From: an uncultured Lachnospiraceae bacterium
Lineage (GTDB): Bacteria; Bacillota_A; Clostridia; TANB77; CAG-508
Length of the DNA: 5,593 bases
Reading direction: 5' to 3'
NCBI GenBank assembly: GCA_947165105.1
Contig: CAMUZC010000100.1
Span: forward strand, 1-5,593
Part shown: positions 5,539 through 5,593 of the stretch, in pieces
Layout: each line of letters starts with the position of its first letter
Position numbering within the stretch: the stretch's first letter is position 1
Notes under the pieces: generated by a model
Database searches by the model: none
What the model was told of the DNA's origin: nothing
The model's input: only the letters and a program-made list of their open reading frames with translations
Translations under genes and position numbers: made by a program

Positions 5539-5593
5539 ATGCCAAAGTTTGTGCATCTACACGTCCACAGTGAATTTAGTTTACTAGATGGAG
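5539..5593 (+). CDS. dnaE: DNA polymerase III alpha subunit, DnaE type (first 18 codons, runs off window)
   Basis: Only the N-terminus MPKFVHLHVHSEFSLLDG is present, but it is the very characteristic opening of the PHP domain of DnaE-type replicative polymerases, with the HxH metal-binding motif. PolC, the other Gram-positive alpha subunit, does not begin this way, so this is the DnaE enzyme. In Firmicutes it extends RNA primers on the lagging strand before handing over to PolC. The ATG is preceded by AAAGGAAGG (5523-5531) at good spacing, and a sigma-A promoter lies at 5446-5474. Other PHP-domain proteins start with similar HxH motifs, but the full HLHVHSEFSLLDG string is specific enough for a confident call. 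Nothing can be said about the catalytic domain, which lies outside the window. Confidence 0.92.
   Translation, partial: MPKFVHLHVHSEFSLLDG

Overview
The window is AT-rich DNA from a Gram-positive endospore-former, most likely one of the Clostridia. The evidence is two SpoVA sporulation/germination proteins, an RqcP-type S4 protein, a Firmicutes-style DUF975 membrane protein, strong AGGAGG-type ribosome binding sites and sigma-A promoters with 17-bp spacers. The species cannot be named from this sequence alone.

Layout: (1) 1-1435, + strand: the C-terminal part of an M19 membrane dipeptidase that runs in from the left edge, then a DUF975 integral membrane protein 35 bp later, probably co-transcribed. 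(2) 1436-1637: a convergent intergenic region with its own good sigma-A promoter, several hairpins and a strong + strand terminator. This is the least explained part of the window and a candidate small structured RNA of about 158 nt. (3) 1638-3100, - strand: spoVAD followed by spoVAE, read from a sigma-G-like promoter. The usual upstream partner spoVAC is not adjacent. spoVAD appears to start at a TTG codon. (4) 3280-4991, + strand: rqcP, divergent from spoVAD and with its own sigma-A promoter, then a COG2509-type FAD-dependent oxidoreductase, ending at a bidirectional terminator. (5) 5040-5342, - strand: an unrecognised 100-residue protein with a perfect consensus sigma-A promoter. (6) 5539-5593, + strand: the first 18 codons of a DnaE-type DNA polymerase III alpha subunit, running off the right edge.

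The genes are not one functional system. The two spore genes belong to dipicolinic acid transport in the forespore. RqcP belongs to ribosome-associated quality control. The dipeptidase and oxidoreductase are metabolic, and DnaE is replicative. No mobile element, CRISPR array, tRNA, rRNA or defence locus was seen. The points most worth a second look are the candidate RNA at 1443-1635, the separated spoVAD-spoVAE pair with its TTG start, and the orphan small gene with the consensus promoter.
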